Below are positions 37,328-46,258 of a stretch of DNA of 64,000 nucleotides, piece after piece. The position numbers were made by a program, and so were the translations under genes. This DNA comes from Sphingomonas hominis (lineage in GTDB: Bacteria > Pseudomonadota > Alphaproteobacteria > Sphingomonadales > Sphingomonadaceae), in contig NZ_JABULH010000006.1 in NCBI RefSeq assembly GCF_013328205.1, positions 124,001 to 188,000 of the forward strand, read 5' to 3'. The notes under the pieces were generated by a model that had not been told where the DNA came from, made no database searches, and saw only the letters and a list, made by a program, of their open reading frames with translations. The stretch's first letter is position 1, and each line of letters begins with the position of its first letter.

Positions 37328-37906
37328 TTGAGCGCATCACGCGGCCACGGTCGGCATCACGCGGCCTTCGTCAGAAATCGAGATTGCGGCGCGCCACCTG
37401 GGTGGCGAGCGCATCAGCGTCGCCTTCGACTCCCATCCCGTCACTTCATTGTCGCACTCCAGGACCTGCGCACGGGAAAGCAAACGCAGATTACTCGGTT
37501 GCCGAAGCTGGCAAAGCATTGCAGCGATCCGCAATTAAGGGCGGCACTCGAAACACAGGTGGTCCTCGTCACCACACAGGCGGCACGCATCGCTGCCGCG
37601 ATCAACGTAACTGGCCCTGAGAACCTCTGGATAAGCGGCATATTGAACGATGCCGAGCGGGACATGCGTCAGCCCCAATTCGGCCGGTTGTTCGCCATCG
37701 CGTTGATCGGCGCGATCCGGAAAGCGAAGGCTGCCGAGATCGTGTCCTCCGAAACGGTGATCGGCTTGGCTCGTGGCCTTGGCAACAGCGCCTTGCTGAA
37801 CCTGGCTGCCGCCGACCATGCAGAAGAGATCGCAACCGACCGCGTTTCGAAAGCGCGACCGACAGGCTTGGTGTTAAGCTCCGGATCGATGCAGCCGGCC
37901 TGCTAA
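37328..37906 (+). CDS. DUF892 (YciE/YciF) ferritin-like protein, 5' end uncertain
   Basis: From about residue 40 the frame follows the DUF892 helical layout: LQDLRTGKQTQITRLPKLAK, then CSDPQLRAALETQ (compare the usual DIYYAEKQ...LPKMAKAA), SGILNDAERDM, and a third helix LFAIALIGAIRKAKAAEIVS followed by GLARGLGNSALLNLAAADHAEE. Metal-ligand residues of typical members are partly replaced (for example AERDM kept, HYEI-type replaced by KAKAAEI). The first 40 residues are arginine-rich and not family-like, and the only start is a TTG at 37328. The gene may be 5'-degraded or use an unusual start. It could be a decaying copy. Confidence 0.5.
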   Translation: MSASRGHGRHHAAFVRNRDCGAPPGWRAHQRRLRLPSRHFIVALQDLRTGKQTQITRLPKLAKHCSDPQLRAALETQVVLVTTQAARIAAAINVTGPENLWISGILNDAERDMRQPQFGRLFAIALIGAIRKAKAAEIVSSETVIGLARGLGNSALLNLAAADHAEEIATDRVSKARPTGLVLSSGSMQPAC

Positions 37907-37988
37907 CTTCTTGATCTCGAGCAATATCGGGAACGTTTGCTGTCCGATCAGCTTACTCGTTCAACGGCAAGAGAATTGGAGCGGCACC

Positions 37989-39137
37989 ATGCTGGCGATG
38001 AACTACCGCGGACCCTACCGGGTTCGTGCCGACGAGAAGCCGATGCCGGTAATCGAGCATCCCGAAGACGCGATCGTGAAAGTGACTCGTTCGTGCATCT
38101 GCGGATCGGATCTTCACCTCTACCACGGCATGGTTCCCGATACCCGCGTGGGCCAGACATTCGGGCACGAATTCTGCGGCATCGTCGAGCAGGTCGGGCC
38201 CGAGGTTCGCAACCTGAAGGTGGGCGATCACGTCCTCGTGCCGTTCAACATCGCGTGCGGCAAATGCCACTTCTGCCAGCAAGGGCTGTTCGGCAATTGT
38301 CACGAGTCCAATGCGCAGGCGACCGCGGTGGGCGGCATCTACGGTTACTCGCACACCGCCGGCGGCTATGACGGCGGCCAGGCGCAGTTCGTGCGCGTGC
38401 CCTACGCTGATGTCGGTCCGGTGGTGATCCCCGACTGGATGGACCCGGACGACGCCGTGCTGCTGACCGACGTGGTGCCGACCGGCTATCAGGCGGCCGA
38501 GATGGGCGGCATTCAACGCGGCGACACGGTGGTGGTGTTCGGCGCCGGACCGGTCGGCCTGATGGCGGCACGTTCCGCCTGGCTGTTCGGCGCCGGGCGG
38601 GTGATCGTGATCGATCACCTCGACTACCGGCTCGAGTTTGCGCGCACGTTTGCGCCGGCCGAAGTCTATAATTTTCGCGAGATCGACGACATGGCGGTCT
38701 TCATCAAGAAGCAGACCGACTCATTGGGTGCGGATGTCTGCATCGACGCGGTCGGCGGCGATGCTGCGGGTAACAAGCTGCAGCGGCTGCTCGGCGTTTA
38801 TCTGAAATGGGAAGCCGGCAACGCGATCGCGCTTCACTGGGCGATCAACTCGGTCAAGAAGGGTGGAATCGTCTCGATCGTCGGGGTTTACGGCCCGACC
38901 GGCAACATCGTGCCGATGGGCAATGTCGTGAACAAAGGCATCACCGTGCGCGCCAATCAGGCGTCGGTGAAGCGGCTGCTTCCTCGGCTGATCGAGCATA
39001 TTCGCGTGGGCCACATCAACCCCAAGGCGATGATCACGCACCGCGTACCCTTGGAAGACATTGCCGACGCATACCACATGTTCGCGGCAAAACTCGACGG
39101 CTGCATCAAGCCCGTGCTGCTGCCCCATGGCCTTTGA
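37989..39137 (+). CDS. Zinc-dependent alcohol dehydrogenase (formaldehyde-dehydrogenase-like)
   Basis: A 382-residue medium-chain dehydrogenase. The ATG at 37989 has TTGGAGC upstream. The catalytic zinc ligands are in SCICGSDLHLYHG (Cys) and GHEFCGIVEQVG (His-Glu), the structural-zinc cysteines in CGKCHFCQQGLFGNCHE, and the NAD-binding loop in VVFGAGPVGLMAA. It resembles the subgroup near glutathione-independent formaldehyde dehydrogenases that has an extra insertion. The substrate is unknown. Eleven bases downstream lies a small gene often seen next to this enzyme in sphingomonads. Confidence 0.9.
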   Translation: MLAMNYRGPYRVRADEKPMPVIEHPEDAIVKVTRSCICGSDLHLYHGMVPDTRVGQTFGHEFCGIVEQVGPEVRNLKVGDHVLVPFNIACGKCHFCQQGLFGNCHESNAQATAVGGIYGYSHTAGGYDGGQAQFVRVPYADVGPVVIPDWMDPDDAVLLTDVVPTGYQAAEMGGIQRGDTVVVFGAGPVGLMAARSAWLFGAGRVIVIDHLDYRLEFARTFAPAEVYNFREIDDMAVFIKKQTDSLGADVCIDAVGGDAAGNKLQRLLGVYLKWEAGNAIALHWAINSVKKGGIVSIVGVYGPTGNIVPMGNVVNKGITVRANQASVKRLLPRLIEHIRVGHINPKAMITHRVPLEDIADAYHMFAAKLDGCIKPVLLPHGL

Positions 39138-39147
39138 GGAACACGCG

Positions 39148-39690
39148 ATGAGCAGAATCGATACCGCCACGATCCCCGGCTGGGGCGTCGATGCCGACCC
39201 CGAGAACGATCCGGCCTATCCGATGCGTCATACCGAGGAGATGGAGACGCGCGGGCTGGATTGGCAGCGACCTGCTATCCAGCACTCAGGGGTGGAGGTG
39301 CTGCAATCCATCGAGCACAACCGCCGTCCTTCGGTGACGGGCACGTCAGCGCCGCCCCAGGGCTTGTCGGGCATGGTTCGGCGCGCCGCGTTCAAGCGCA
39401 GCGAGTCCGACTGGTTCCACTGGCTGATGCTGATGAGCGCCGACCGGCTGAGCGTGGCCGAGGGGATAATCGACGATGCACGGCGGGGCCGCGTACCCAA
39501 CATCCCAGCCGAGATGGGCGTGCGCGCGGAATGGCGCCACAACAAGAAGGGGTTTGCGATCAAGACCATCGCGATCCTGGGGCTTAGCGCAACGCTCGTC
39601 ACGGCGTTGCGTCGGCCCAACAAAGCCGTGAACCGCGACACTGCGACAGCCGACGCGATCGCCCCGGTCGCCTCGACACACGTTTCGTAG
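39148..39690 (+). CDS. Conserved protein of unknown function downstream of the dehydrogenase
   Basis: A 180-residue protein with GAGGAA before its ATG, starting MSRIDTATIPGWGVDADPEN. The middle includes a conserved-looking WFHWLMLMSADRLSVAEG and a basic segment (EWRHNKKGFAIKTIAILGLS) that leads into a weak hydrophobic stretch (IAILGLSATLVTAL), which may be membrane-associated. It is in an operon with the zinc alcohol dehydrogenase. I do not recognise a named domain. Confidence 0.7.
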   Translation: MSRIDTATIPGWGVDADPENDPAYPMRHTEEMETRGLDWQRPAIQHSGVEVLQSIEHNRRPSVTGTSAPPQGLSGMVRRAAFKRSESDWFHWLMLMSADRLSVAEGIIDDARRGRVPNIPAEMGVRAEWRHNKKGFAIKTIAILGLSATLVTALRRPNKAVNRDTATADAIAPVASTHVS

Positions 39691-39907
39691 TGGTGACCGC
39701 CAGGAAGGCAGAACCTTGCGTCACCGCGACGCTGATCGCGGTGATCAACACATCGTTTGCTGAATAACTCCGATTGCGCCTTGAACATCTTGCCACGGCT
39801 CATCGTGACCTGCGCGGCAAGAGCCTGAGCAACGTACGACCCGTCCATTCAGTAAACTTGCCTCATGTGAGTGACCAAGGCGGATAGCCGCACCAGAGCT
39901 GCACACC

Positions 39908-41761
39908 ATGCACTTCCCGCAACCCACGCCCCAGCCCACTTCGATTCCCGAACCGCATGATGTTCCTTATGACGGCGTGCTCCGCTTGTGGGTCGATGCC
40001 CGCGACGTAGCGCGCGGCATCTATCGCGTTCGTGAAGTGATACCGGTTTCCGGAGCCGGACGGATCGTGCTTCTTTATCCCAAATGGCTGCCGGGCTTTC
40101 ACGCGCCGCAAGCGCCGATCGAGTTGTTCGCCGGACTGACGGTGGCGGCCGACGGTCACGACCTCACGTGGGAGCGTCATCCCGTAACCGTGAACGCCTT
40201 CTACGTCGACGTGCCCGACGGCGCGGCAGCGATCGAGGCCGAGTTCCAGTTCCTTTCACCGACTGATCCGTCCCAAGGTCGCGTCATCGCCACGTCTGAA
40301 ATGCTGGCGCTGCAATGGAATACGGTCGTGCTGTATCCGGCCGGTCATTACGCGCGTCAGATCACCGTCGAGGCGAGCCTGCGATTGCCGGAGGGCTGGC
40401 AGGCGGCCTGCGTTCTCGATCGAAGCGCGAGCGACGGCGCCACATTGCATTTCGCGCCGACACCGCTCGACGTGCTGGTCGACTCGCCGGTGTTGGCGGG
40501 CCGCCATTTTCGCCGGATCCCGCTCGACGATCGGGGCACGGTTCACCTCAATCTCGCCGGCGATCGACCGGACTTGATCGACCCCACCGAGCCGCAGATC
40601 GCCGCGCATCGCGCCGTGGTGACGCAGTGCGACCGCTTGTTTGGCGGACGTCACTTCGATCGCTACGAGATGCTGCTGGCGGTCAGTGACGAGATGACGG
40701 CCATCGGCGTCGAGCATCACCGCTCGTTCGATGCCGTCACCGGCCCCGATTACTTCACCGGATGGGACGAGGCGCTGGCGCGACGGGACACGGTGCCGCA
40801 CGAGTTCGTGCACAGCTGGAACGGCAAGCATCGGCGTGGTGAGGACTCCTGGTCGCCGTGCTTCGAACTGCCGATCCGCAACAGTTTGATGTGGGTCTAC
40901 GAAGGACAGACGCAATATTGGAGCAAGGTGCTCGCCGCGCGTTCGGGGCTGTGGACGCGCGAGCAGGCGCTCGGCTCGCTGGCGCTGACCGCCGCCACGT
41001 TCGCGGCGCGGCCGGGCAGTCGCTGGCGACCGATGATCGACACCACGCGCGACCCGATCATCGCCGCGCGTGCACCGCTGCCGTGGACGAGCTGGCAGCG
41101 CAGCGAGGATTATTACAGCGAAGGCGCGCTGATCTGGCTCGACGTCGACACCCGTCTGCGTGCGCTGACGGAGGACCGGCACTCGCTCGACGATTTCGCG
41201 CGCGCCTTCTTCGGGCGCAACGACGGTGAGTGGCGCGTGACCGACACATATGCTTTCGACGATGTGGCCGATGCGCTCAACGCGATCGCCGCTTACGACT
41301 GGCGCGGCTTCTTCACCAATCAGCTCGAAGGCACGTTCGACGGAACTGACGATGATGGCATAAGACGTGGCGGCTATCGCCTCGTCTTCCGAGACGAGCC
41401 CAACGCGTACGCGGTTAGCAAGGACGCCGTGTTCGGGACGACGACGCTCACCTTCTCCATCGGGGTGACGGTGAGCAGCGACGGCGCGCTCAGCGACGTG
41501 CTGTGGGACAGCCCGGCCTTTGCGGCGGGCCTCACGACCGGCACCAGGCTGCTGGCGGTCAATGGTGCGTCCTACACGGCTGAAATTCTTAGGCAGGCGG
41601 TGGCGGCCAGTGCATCGGGCGCGCCGATCGAGCTGATCGTCCAGACAGGCAAGCACGTCCGCGCGGTGTCGATCGCCTACACCGGCGGACACCGCCACCC
41701 GCATCTGGAACGCGTCGAAGGACGCCGAGCCCGGCTTGACGAGATCTACGCGCCCCTGTGA
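39908..41761 (+). CDS. M61-family metallopeptidase without signal peptide
   Basis: A 617-residue protein. The N-terminal half is the beta-rich M61 domain (IVLLYPKWLPGFHAPQAPIE). The catalytic zinc motif is HEFVH at residues 298-302, with the downstream ligand Glu332 in WVYEGQTQYW. A C-terminal PDZ-like domain spans about 490-595 (TLTFSIGVTVSSDGALSDVL, SPAFAAGLTTGTRLLAVNGA). Family members cleave N-terminal glycine/alanine peptides and are usually exported. Here the start MHFPQPTPQPTSIPEPHD has no hydrophobic signal. It is convergent with the truncated hemoglobin gene. Confidence 0.92.
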   Translation: MHFPQPTPQPTSIPEPHDVPYDGVLRLWVDARDVARGIYRVREVIPVSGAGRIVLLYPKWLPGFHAPQAPIELFAGLTVAADGHDLTWERHPVTVNAFYVDVPDGAAAIEAEFQFLSPTDPSQGRVIATSEMLALQWNTVVLYPAGHYARQITVEASLRLPEGWQAACVLDRSASDGATLHFAPTPLDVLVDSPVLAGRHFRRIPLDDRGTVHLNLAGDRPDLIDPTEPQIAAHRAVVTQCDRLFGGRHFDRYEMLLAVSDEMTAIGVEHHRSFDAVTGPDYFTGWDEALARRDTVPHEFVHSWNGKHRRGEDSWSPCFELPIRNSLMWVYEGQTQYWSKVLAARSGLWTREQALGSLALTAATFAARPGSRWRPMIDTTRDPIIAARAPLPWTSWQRSEDYYSEGALIWLDVDTRLRALTEDRHSLDDFARAFFGRNDGEWRVTDTYAFDDVADALNAIAAYDWRGFFTNQLEGTFDGTDDDGIRRGGYRLVFRDEPNAYAVSKDAVFGTTTLTFSIGVTVSSDGALSDVLWDSPAFAAGLTTGTRLLAVNGASYTAEILRQAVAASASGAPIELIVQTGKHVRAVSIAYTGGHRHPHLERVEGRRARLDEIYAPL

Positions 41762-41792
41762 TGCCGCGGAAGAGTGTAGCAATGATCCTCGA

Positions 41793-42263
41793 TCAACGCT
41801 CGACGACTTCGCGGTGCATAGGCGCGAGCTTGGCGAGTAAATGGTTCTGCGCTGCAAAAGGCACGCGTTCCACACGCATCGCCGCCTGCAGATTCTCGAC
41901 CAACGCGGCCATGTCTGCGCGCTGGATGCCCATGTCCTTATGCGCTGCACGCATGTCACGGCCGGTGTAGCTGCACCCGCCGCCCAGAATGTAGCAGAAC
42001 TGCTCCTTGAGCACCCGCCTGAGCCTGACTAGGTCCTGGTTCTTGAAGATGTCGCTGATCCGCGGATCGTTCTGGTTGCGCGCGACCAGATCCTCGACGA
42101 TCCGCGACACGCCTGCCTCTCCGTGAAACGCGCGCCACAGACGATCATTGGTGAATGGCGTTGCGCCGGCATTGGCGTCGGACTGCGTGTAGGGCGCGAC
42201 CGGCTGCTCGGCCGCGGGCACGACAACGCTCGCTTGGACCAGCAGGATAACGGCGATCAGCAT
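41793..42263 (-). CDS. Exported group-1 truncated hemoglobin
   Basis: A 156-residue globin with an N-terminal signal-like helix (MLIAVILLVQASVVVPAAEQ), which places it in or facing the periplasm. The globin core has LWRAFHGEAGVSRIVEDLVA, FKNQDLVRLRRVLKEQFCYI, the Gly-rich LGGGCSYTG turn, and the proximal haem histidine His108 in MRAAHKDMGI. Truncated hemoglobins bind O2, NO or peroxide. It starts one base after the DUF3034 stop (TGACATG), so the two are co-transcribed. Cys90 and Cys97 around the turn could matter for redox. Confidence 0.88.
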   Translation of the reverse strand: MLIAVILLVQASVVVPAAEQPVAPYTQSDANAGATPFTNDRLWRAFHGEAGVSRIVEDLVARNQNDPRISDIFKNQDLVRLRRVLKEQFCYILGGGCSYTGRDMRAAHKDMGIQRADMAALVENLQAAMRVERVPFAAQNHLLAKLAPMHREVVER

Positions 42264-42264
42264 G

Positions 42265-43146
42265 TCAGAACGATCCTTGCAGGGACAGGAACGCGCCGCG
42301 TTGGCGGCGGACGGTGGCGATATCGCCCAGGTCGACATAGGCGGCGGTCAGCGACACATTGCGGGCGACCGCCCAGGCCGCGAACGCGTCCACCGCTTTC
42401 TGCTCGCGCGCGAAGCCGAGGTTGCTCGGCTTGCTGCGCCCCTCAACCCCGACGACGAGCCTTCGCGAGAGCATCATCCCGGCGGAACCCTCGACCTGCG
42501 GACGATAATGGTCATGCCGATCGCCACCGAACCCGAGCAGACCAAATTGGTTCGCCTTGGTCGCGCGCATCGTGGCGTTCAAAACCAGGCTGCGTGACAG
42601 CACCACCTTGGTGGCGGCGAGATAGAAGTCGGTGCCGCGGTCGTGGCGTCCGCCGATCGCACGGATGACCGCACCGCGGTTCGCCCGCTTGTGCTGCACG
42701 CCGATCGCAATCTGCGGCAGCCAGCTGTCCTGATCCCACACCGCATCGCCGACCATGCGCAGCTTGGCGCCGAACACGTCTTGCCCGAACGTGAAGCCGC
42801 GCCCCAGCCCCAGCGTCGCGCCCGCGGAACGTGTATCGAAACGCTGCCGCGTGTACGACAGTTCGAGCCGATCGTTGACGCCGATCGCCGCACCGAAGCT
42901 CGTCAGGTCGAAATCGGGCAGCGCCACCAACGTCGCATGCGCCTTGCCACCGATGCCGTCGCGCGTTTCGTTGCCGACGATCACCGCCCACGTAGCGAGG
43001 CCACCGCCCGCGGCACCTTCCACGCTGGTGACGCCGGTGGTGAGCAGCAGCTTGCCGCCCGCGCGGCGATCACCGGCGAAGGCAGGCTGTGCAACGGTCA
43101 ACAAGGTCAGCACGGCGGTCACGAACGGTCGAATCATGCTGCGCAT
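42265..43146 (-). CDS. DUF3034 outer-membrane-like protein
   Basis: A 293-residue protein with a cleavable signal (MRSMIRPFVTAVLTLLTVAQ ending PAFA). The mature part is rich in alternating beta strands (GLATWAVIVGNETRDG; LELSYTRQRFDTRSAGATLG; FGQDVFGAKLRMVG; QIAIGVQHKRANRG) and ends in an aromatic strand (GAFLSLQGSF), as in outer-membrane barrels. This is the DUF3034 pattern, of unknown function. GGAAGG lies ahead of the first ATG; a second ATG three codons in is possible. It is divergent from the cupredoxin-like gene, with 77 bases between the starts. Confidence 0.85.
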   Translation of the reverse strand: MRSMIRPFVTAVLTLLTVAQPAFAGDRRAGGKLLLTTGVTSVEGAAGGGLATWAVIVGNETRDGIGGKAHATLVALPDFDLTSFGAAIGVNDRLELSYTRQRFDTRSAGATLGLGRGFTFGQDVFGAKLRMVGDAVWDQDSWLPQIAIGVQHKRANRGAVIRAIGGRHDRGTDFYLAATKVVLSRSLVLNATMRATKANQFGLLGFGGDRHDHYRPQVEGSAGMMLSRRLVVGVEGRSKPSNLGFAREQKAVDAFAAWAVARNVSLTAAYVDLGDIATVRRQRGAFLSLQGSF

Positions 43147-43223
43147 TTCGCGCAGAACCTTCCAAACTTGGGTTAACGATGCAGTTTACCGTGTCGCAAC
43201 CTTCCTCCGGTAGGTCCGCCGTC

Positions 43224-43817
43224 ATGCGTATTTCCTGTATCGTGGCACTCACATTGGCAGCATTGCCGATCGCCACCGCCGTGCACGCGGCACCCGTGGC
43301 GATCCAGGTGATCGGCGTCGACGGACGGCCGCTGCCGGGCGCGGTAGTGACGGTGACGATGCCGGGTACGGCTACACCGGGGCCGCGCGGCCCCTACGTG
43401 GTTGCACAGCGCAACATCCAGTTCGATCCGCACGTCCTGATCGTGCCTGTCGGTGCCACGGTGAGCTTCCCCAATTTCGACAAGGTGCGGCACCACGTCT
43501 ATTCCTTCTCCAAGCCCAAGAAGTTCGAGCTGAAGCTGTTCGGCCTGGACGAGAGCCGAAACGTCGTTTTCGACAAGCCCGGCGCCGTCGCGCTGGGATG
43601 CAACATTCACGATCCCATGAACGGCGTCGTGTACGTCACTGCCAGCCCTTTCACGGCGCTGACCGACGCAGCCGGACGCGTGCGCCTGAACGTGGCGCCA
43701 GGCGCGGGGCGCATCTCCGTGTGGCACCCGGCGATCCGTGCAGCGGCCAACACACTGGAACAGCCCGCCTCCATCGCAGCGACGGGGCTCACCACGACGC
43801 TTCAGTTGCGCCGATGA
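43224..43817 (+). CDS. Exported cupredoxin-like (methylamine-utilisation-type) protein
   Basis: A 197-residue protein with a signal peptide (MRISCIVALTLAALPIATAV, HAAP). A plastocyanin-like fold follows, with candidate type-1 copper ligands: His in KVRHHVYSF, then Cys, His and Met in GCNIHDPMNG. The C-terminal part (TALTDAAGRVRLNVAPGAGR) is a second beta domain. Similar proteins are annotated as methylamine utilisation protein, though no methylamine genes are near. The start at 43224 was chosen for the signal peptide. Its stop overlaps the ATG of the GGDEF-EAL gene (ATGA). Confidence 0.85.
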   Translation: MRISCIVALTLAALPIATAVHAAPVAIQVIGVDGRPLPGAVVTVTMPGTATPGPRGPYVVAQRNIQFDPHVLIVPVGATVSFPNFDKVRHHVYSFSKPKKFELKLFGLDESRNVVFDKPGAVALGCNIHDPMNGVVYVTASPFTALTDAAGRVRLNVAPGAGRISVWHPAIRAAANTLEQPASIAATGLTTTLQLRR

Positions 43818-46123
43818 GACTGGCGCTGCCACCGTTCCGGACGCTGCGAACGCGGTTGACGGTCCTGTACGCCGGGCTGTTCACGGTCGGGCTGGTGGTG
43901 CTGGCCGTGCTGGCACAAGTGATGATCGAACGCAGCGCGCGCAGCGCGGCGACCGACGAGCTTTCCACCAGCGCCTCGGTCTACGATCGGCTATGGCAGG
44001 AGCGCGAGCGGGCTTTGACGGGGGCCGCCGACGTCGTTGCGCGCGACTTCGGCTTTCGCAGCGCGGTTGCCAGCAACGATGTCGCGACAATCGTATCCGC
44101 ACTCGACAGCCTACGCGCGCGCGCCGATGTGCCGCACGTCGTCCTCGTGACCGATGCAGGTCAGGTGATCGGCGATGCAGGCGAACTCGGCGGCGACGTT
44201 GCGGGGTTCGTCGGCACGATCGAGAGCGATCGCCGCGACGCGGTTGTCGCGACCGCACGCCACGTCAGCCGCATCGTCACAGCGCCGATCATGGCGCCGA
44301 ACGAGATCGGCCGCATCGCCTTCGTCATTCCGCTGGGCGCAAGCGAGATGCGCGGCCTGGAAAAGCTGTTCGCGATGCCGCTCACCGCGCAGATGCTGAC
44401 ACGCACGCGCGGGGGCGCGTGGACCGACGGCCATCTGACGCTACCCGCCGACACCGGACGCGCGGTTACCAGCGTGATGGCGCGAGGCGGGCGCAGTTTC
44501 GCGATCCTCCGCCCGCTCGCTGCCCCCAACGGTCGCGCCCAGGCCGCGCTGCTGCTCAGCTATCCGATAACGCGTGCGATGCAGTCGTATCGTTCGATCC
44601 AATTGGGCCTCATCGCTGCCGGATTGGCATGGCTCCTCATGATCGTCCTCGGCACCGGCCGACTGGCACGCGGTATCGCGCAGCCGATCGTGGCACTCGA
44701 TGCGGCGGCAAGGCGGCTCGAGAACGGCGAGCGCGCCGAAGTCGCCGTCGACAGCGACGACGAAGTTGGTCGGTTGGCGCGATCGTTCAATCGCATGTCG
44801 CTCGGCATCAAGGAACGTGAGCAGCGCATCACTCACCTGGCGTTTCACGACGGGCTGACCGAACTGCCCAACCGCGTGTTGTTTCAGCAATCGCTCGAAC
44901 AGGCGGTCGCGCGTGCTGCGCGCATGAATGAACAGGTAGGCGTGCTGTGCCTTGACCTGGACGGGTTCAAGAGCATCAACGACACGCTGGGACACCCGGT
45001 CGGCGATGCCCTGCTGCGCCAGGTCGCCGAGCGCCTGCTCCTGGTGGCGGACGGAGCGATGGTGGCGCGGCTCGGTGGGGACGAGTTCGCGATCGTGGTG
45101 CAAGAGGCGGAGGACATCGGCCGCTCGCGCCGGCTGGGTCGGACGATCCTTGACCAGTTCTCAGAACCGCTGGAGGTTGCAGATCACACCATTGTGACGG
45201 GCAGCAGCATCGGCATCGCCATGTTCCCCGCCGACGGCGAGGACGCAGCGGCACTGCTGAAGAACGCCGATCTCGCGCTTTACCGTGCCAAACACGACGG
45301 CCGGGGTGAGCTCCGCTTCTTTGACCAATCGCTTGACGAGGCGGCACGGCGCCGGCGTCGGATCGAAACCGATCTGCGCGTCGCGATCAGGACTGGGCAG
45401 TTCAAGCTCAATTTCCAGCCGATCGTCGCGAGCGATGGCGAAGTGATCAAAGGGTTTGAGGCGCTGCTGCGCTGGCCCCATCCTGATCACGGGCTGATCC
45501 CGCCGGTGGAATTCATCCCGATCGCCGAAGAAACCGGCTTGATCACGCAAATCGGTGAATGGGTGTTGCACGAAGCATGTCGTGTCGCCGCCGGGTGGCC
45601 CGAGCACGTGCGCGTCGCCGTCAACGTGTCTCCGCTACAATTCCGTTCGCCGGGGTTCGGATCGATCGTGCTGCAAGCGCTGGCAATCAGCGGGCTGGCG
45701 CCCAACCGGCTCGAGATCGAGATCACCGAATCCGTGTTTCTCGACGGCGAAACCGGCGTGCTGCAGATCCTTCACATGTTGCGTGCATTGGGCGTGCGCG
45801 TCGCCTTGGATGATTTCGGCACCGGCTATTCATCGCTCAGCTATCTGCGATCTTTCCCGTTCGACAAAATCAAGATCGACCGATCGTTCATCACGAATAT
45901 CGCCCACGATGCGAGCGCCGCCGCAATCGTGAAGGCAATAGTCGACCTCGCAACTGCGCTGCACATGGAAACCACCGCGGAGGGCGTCGAAAATGCCGGG
46001 CAGCATGCCGAGCTTCAAGCTCAGGGTTGCAGCACGTTGCAAGGGTTCTTGTTCAGCAAGCCGTTGGACGAGATGAGCACACGAAAGATAATCGATACGC
46101 CGAGGAGCGCCCGAGCCGCCTAA
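43814..46123 (+). CDS. Membrane GGDEF-EAL c-di-GMP enzyme with periplasmic sensor
   Basis: A 769-residue protein. Transmembrane helices at about 14-36 and 262-283 enclose a periplasmic sensor region (37-260). HAMP follows at about 284-335 (QPIVALDAAARRLENGERAE). The GGDEF domain has the intact motif GGDEF at 421-425, without an RxxD inhibitory site five residues before (ADGA instead). The EAL domain starts at EAL 549-551, with later motifs (NVSPLQFRS, EITESVF, LDDFGTGYSSLSYLRSF, KIDRSF) intact. It could make and break c-di-GMP. Translational coupling to the cupredoxin-like gene suggests the sensor domain reads a periplasmic redox or ligand state. Confidence 0.93.
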   Translation: MRLALPPFRTLRTRLTVLYAGLFTVGLVVLAVLAQVMIERSARSAATDELSTSASVYDRLWQERERALTGAADVVARDFGFRSAVASNDVATIVSALDSLRARADVPHVVLVTDAGQVIGDAGELGGDVAGFVGTIESDRRDAVVATARHVSRIVTAPIMAPNEIGRIAFVIPLGASEMRGLEKLFAMPLTAQMLTRTRGGAWTDGHLTLPADTGRAVTSVMARGGRSFAILRPLAAPNGRAQAALLLSYPITRAMQSYRSIQLGLIAAGLAWLLMIVLGTGRLARGIAQPIVALDAAARRLENGERAEVAVDSDDEVGRLARSFNRMSLGIKEREQRITHLAFHDGLTELPNRVLFQQSLEQAVARAARMNEQVGVLCLDLDGFKSINDTLGHPVGDALLRQVAERLLLVADGAMVARLGGDEFAIVVQEAEDIGRSRRLGRTILDQFSEPLEVADHTIVTGSSIGIAMFPADGEDAAALLKNADLALYRAKHDGRGELRFFDQSLDEAARRRRRIETDLRVAIRTGQFKLNFQPIVASDGEVIKGFEALLRWPHPDHGLIPPVEFIPIAEETGLITQIGEWVLHEACRVAAGWPEHVRVAVNVSPLQFRSPGFGSIVLQALAISGLAPNRLEIEITESVFLDGETGVLQILHMLRALGVRVALDDFGTGYSSLSYLRSFPFDKIKIDRSFITNIAHDASAAAIVKAIVDLATALHMETTAEGVENAGQHAELQAQGCSTLQGFLFSKPLDEMSTRKIIDTPRSARAA

Positions 46124-46135
46124 CCTTTCCTCCGC

Positions 46136-46172
46136 TCCGCACGCTGGCCTCACGGCTGACCTGCGAGACGGG
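46136..46172 (+). repeat. Third copy of the sequence flanking the integrase relics
   Basis: CTCACGGCTGACCTGCGAGA with the preceding CCGCACGCTGGC resembles CTCACGGCTGGTTTGCGGGG at 26091-26110 and CCACGGCTGGTTCGCGAGG at 29894-29912. No recombinase-like translation is visible here. It lies 13 bases past the GGDEF-EAL stop. It is the weakest of the three. Confidence 0.35.
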
Positions 46173-46258
46173 CGTAGGTTGTATCTTCCACCGGTTTTCC
46201 TCGCCGCTGGATGGTTGCTCGGATGCATGGCAAGGTCCTCGCGCTCCGGTGCGGACGA

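Noticed and set aside
37931-37988. GGGAACG upstream of the zinc alcohol dehydrogenase as an EcfG promoter
   Set aside because: The next CGTT is 23 bases away, too far for the 16-17 base spacing.
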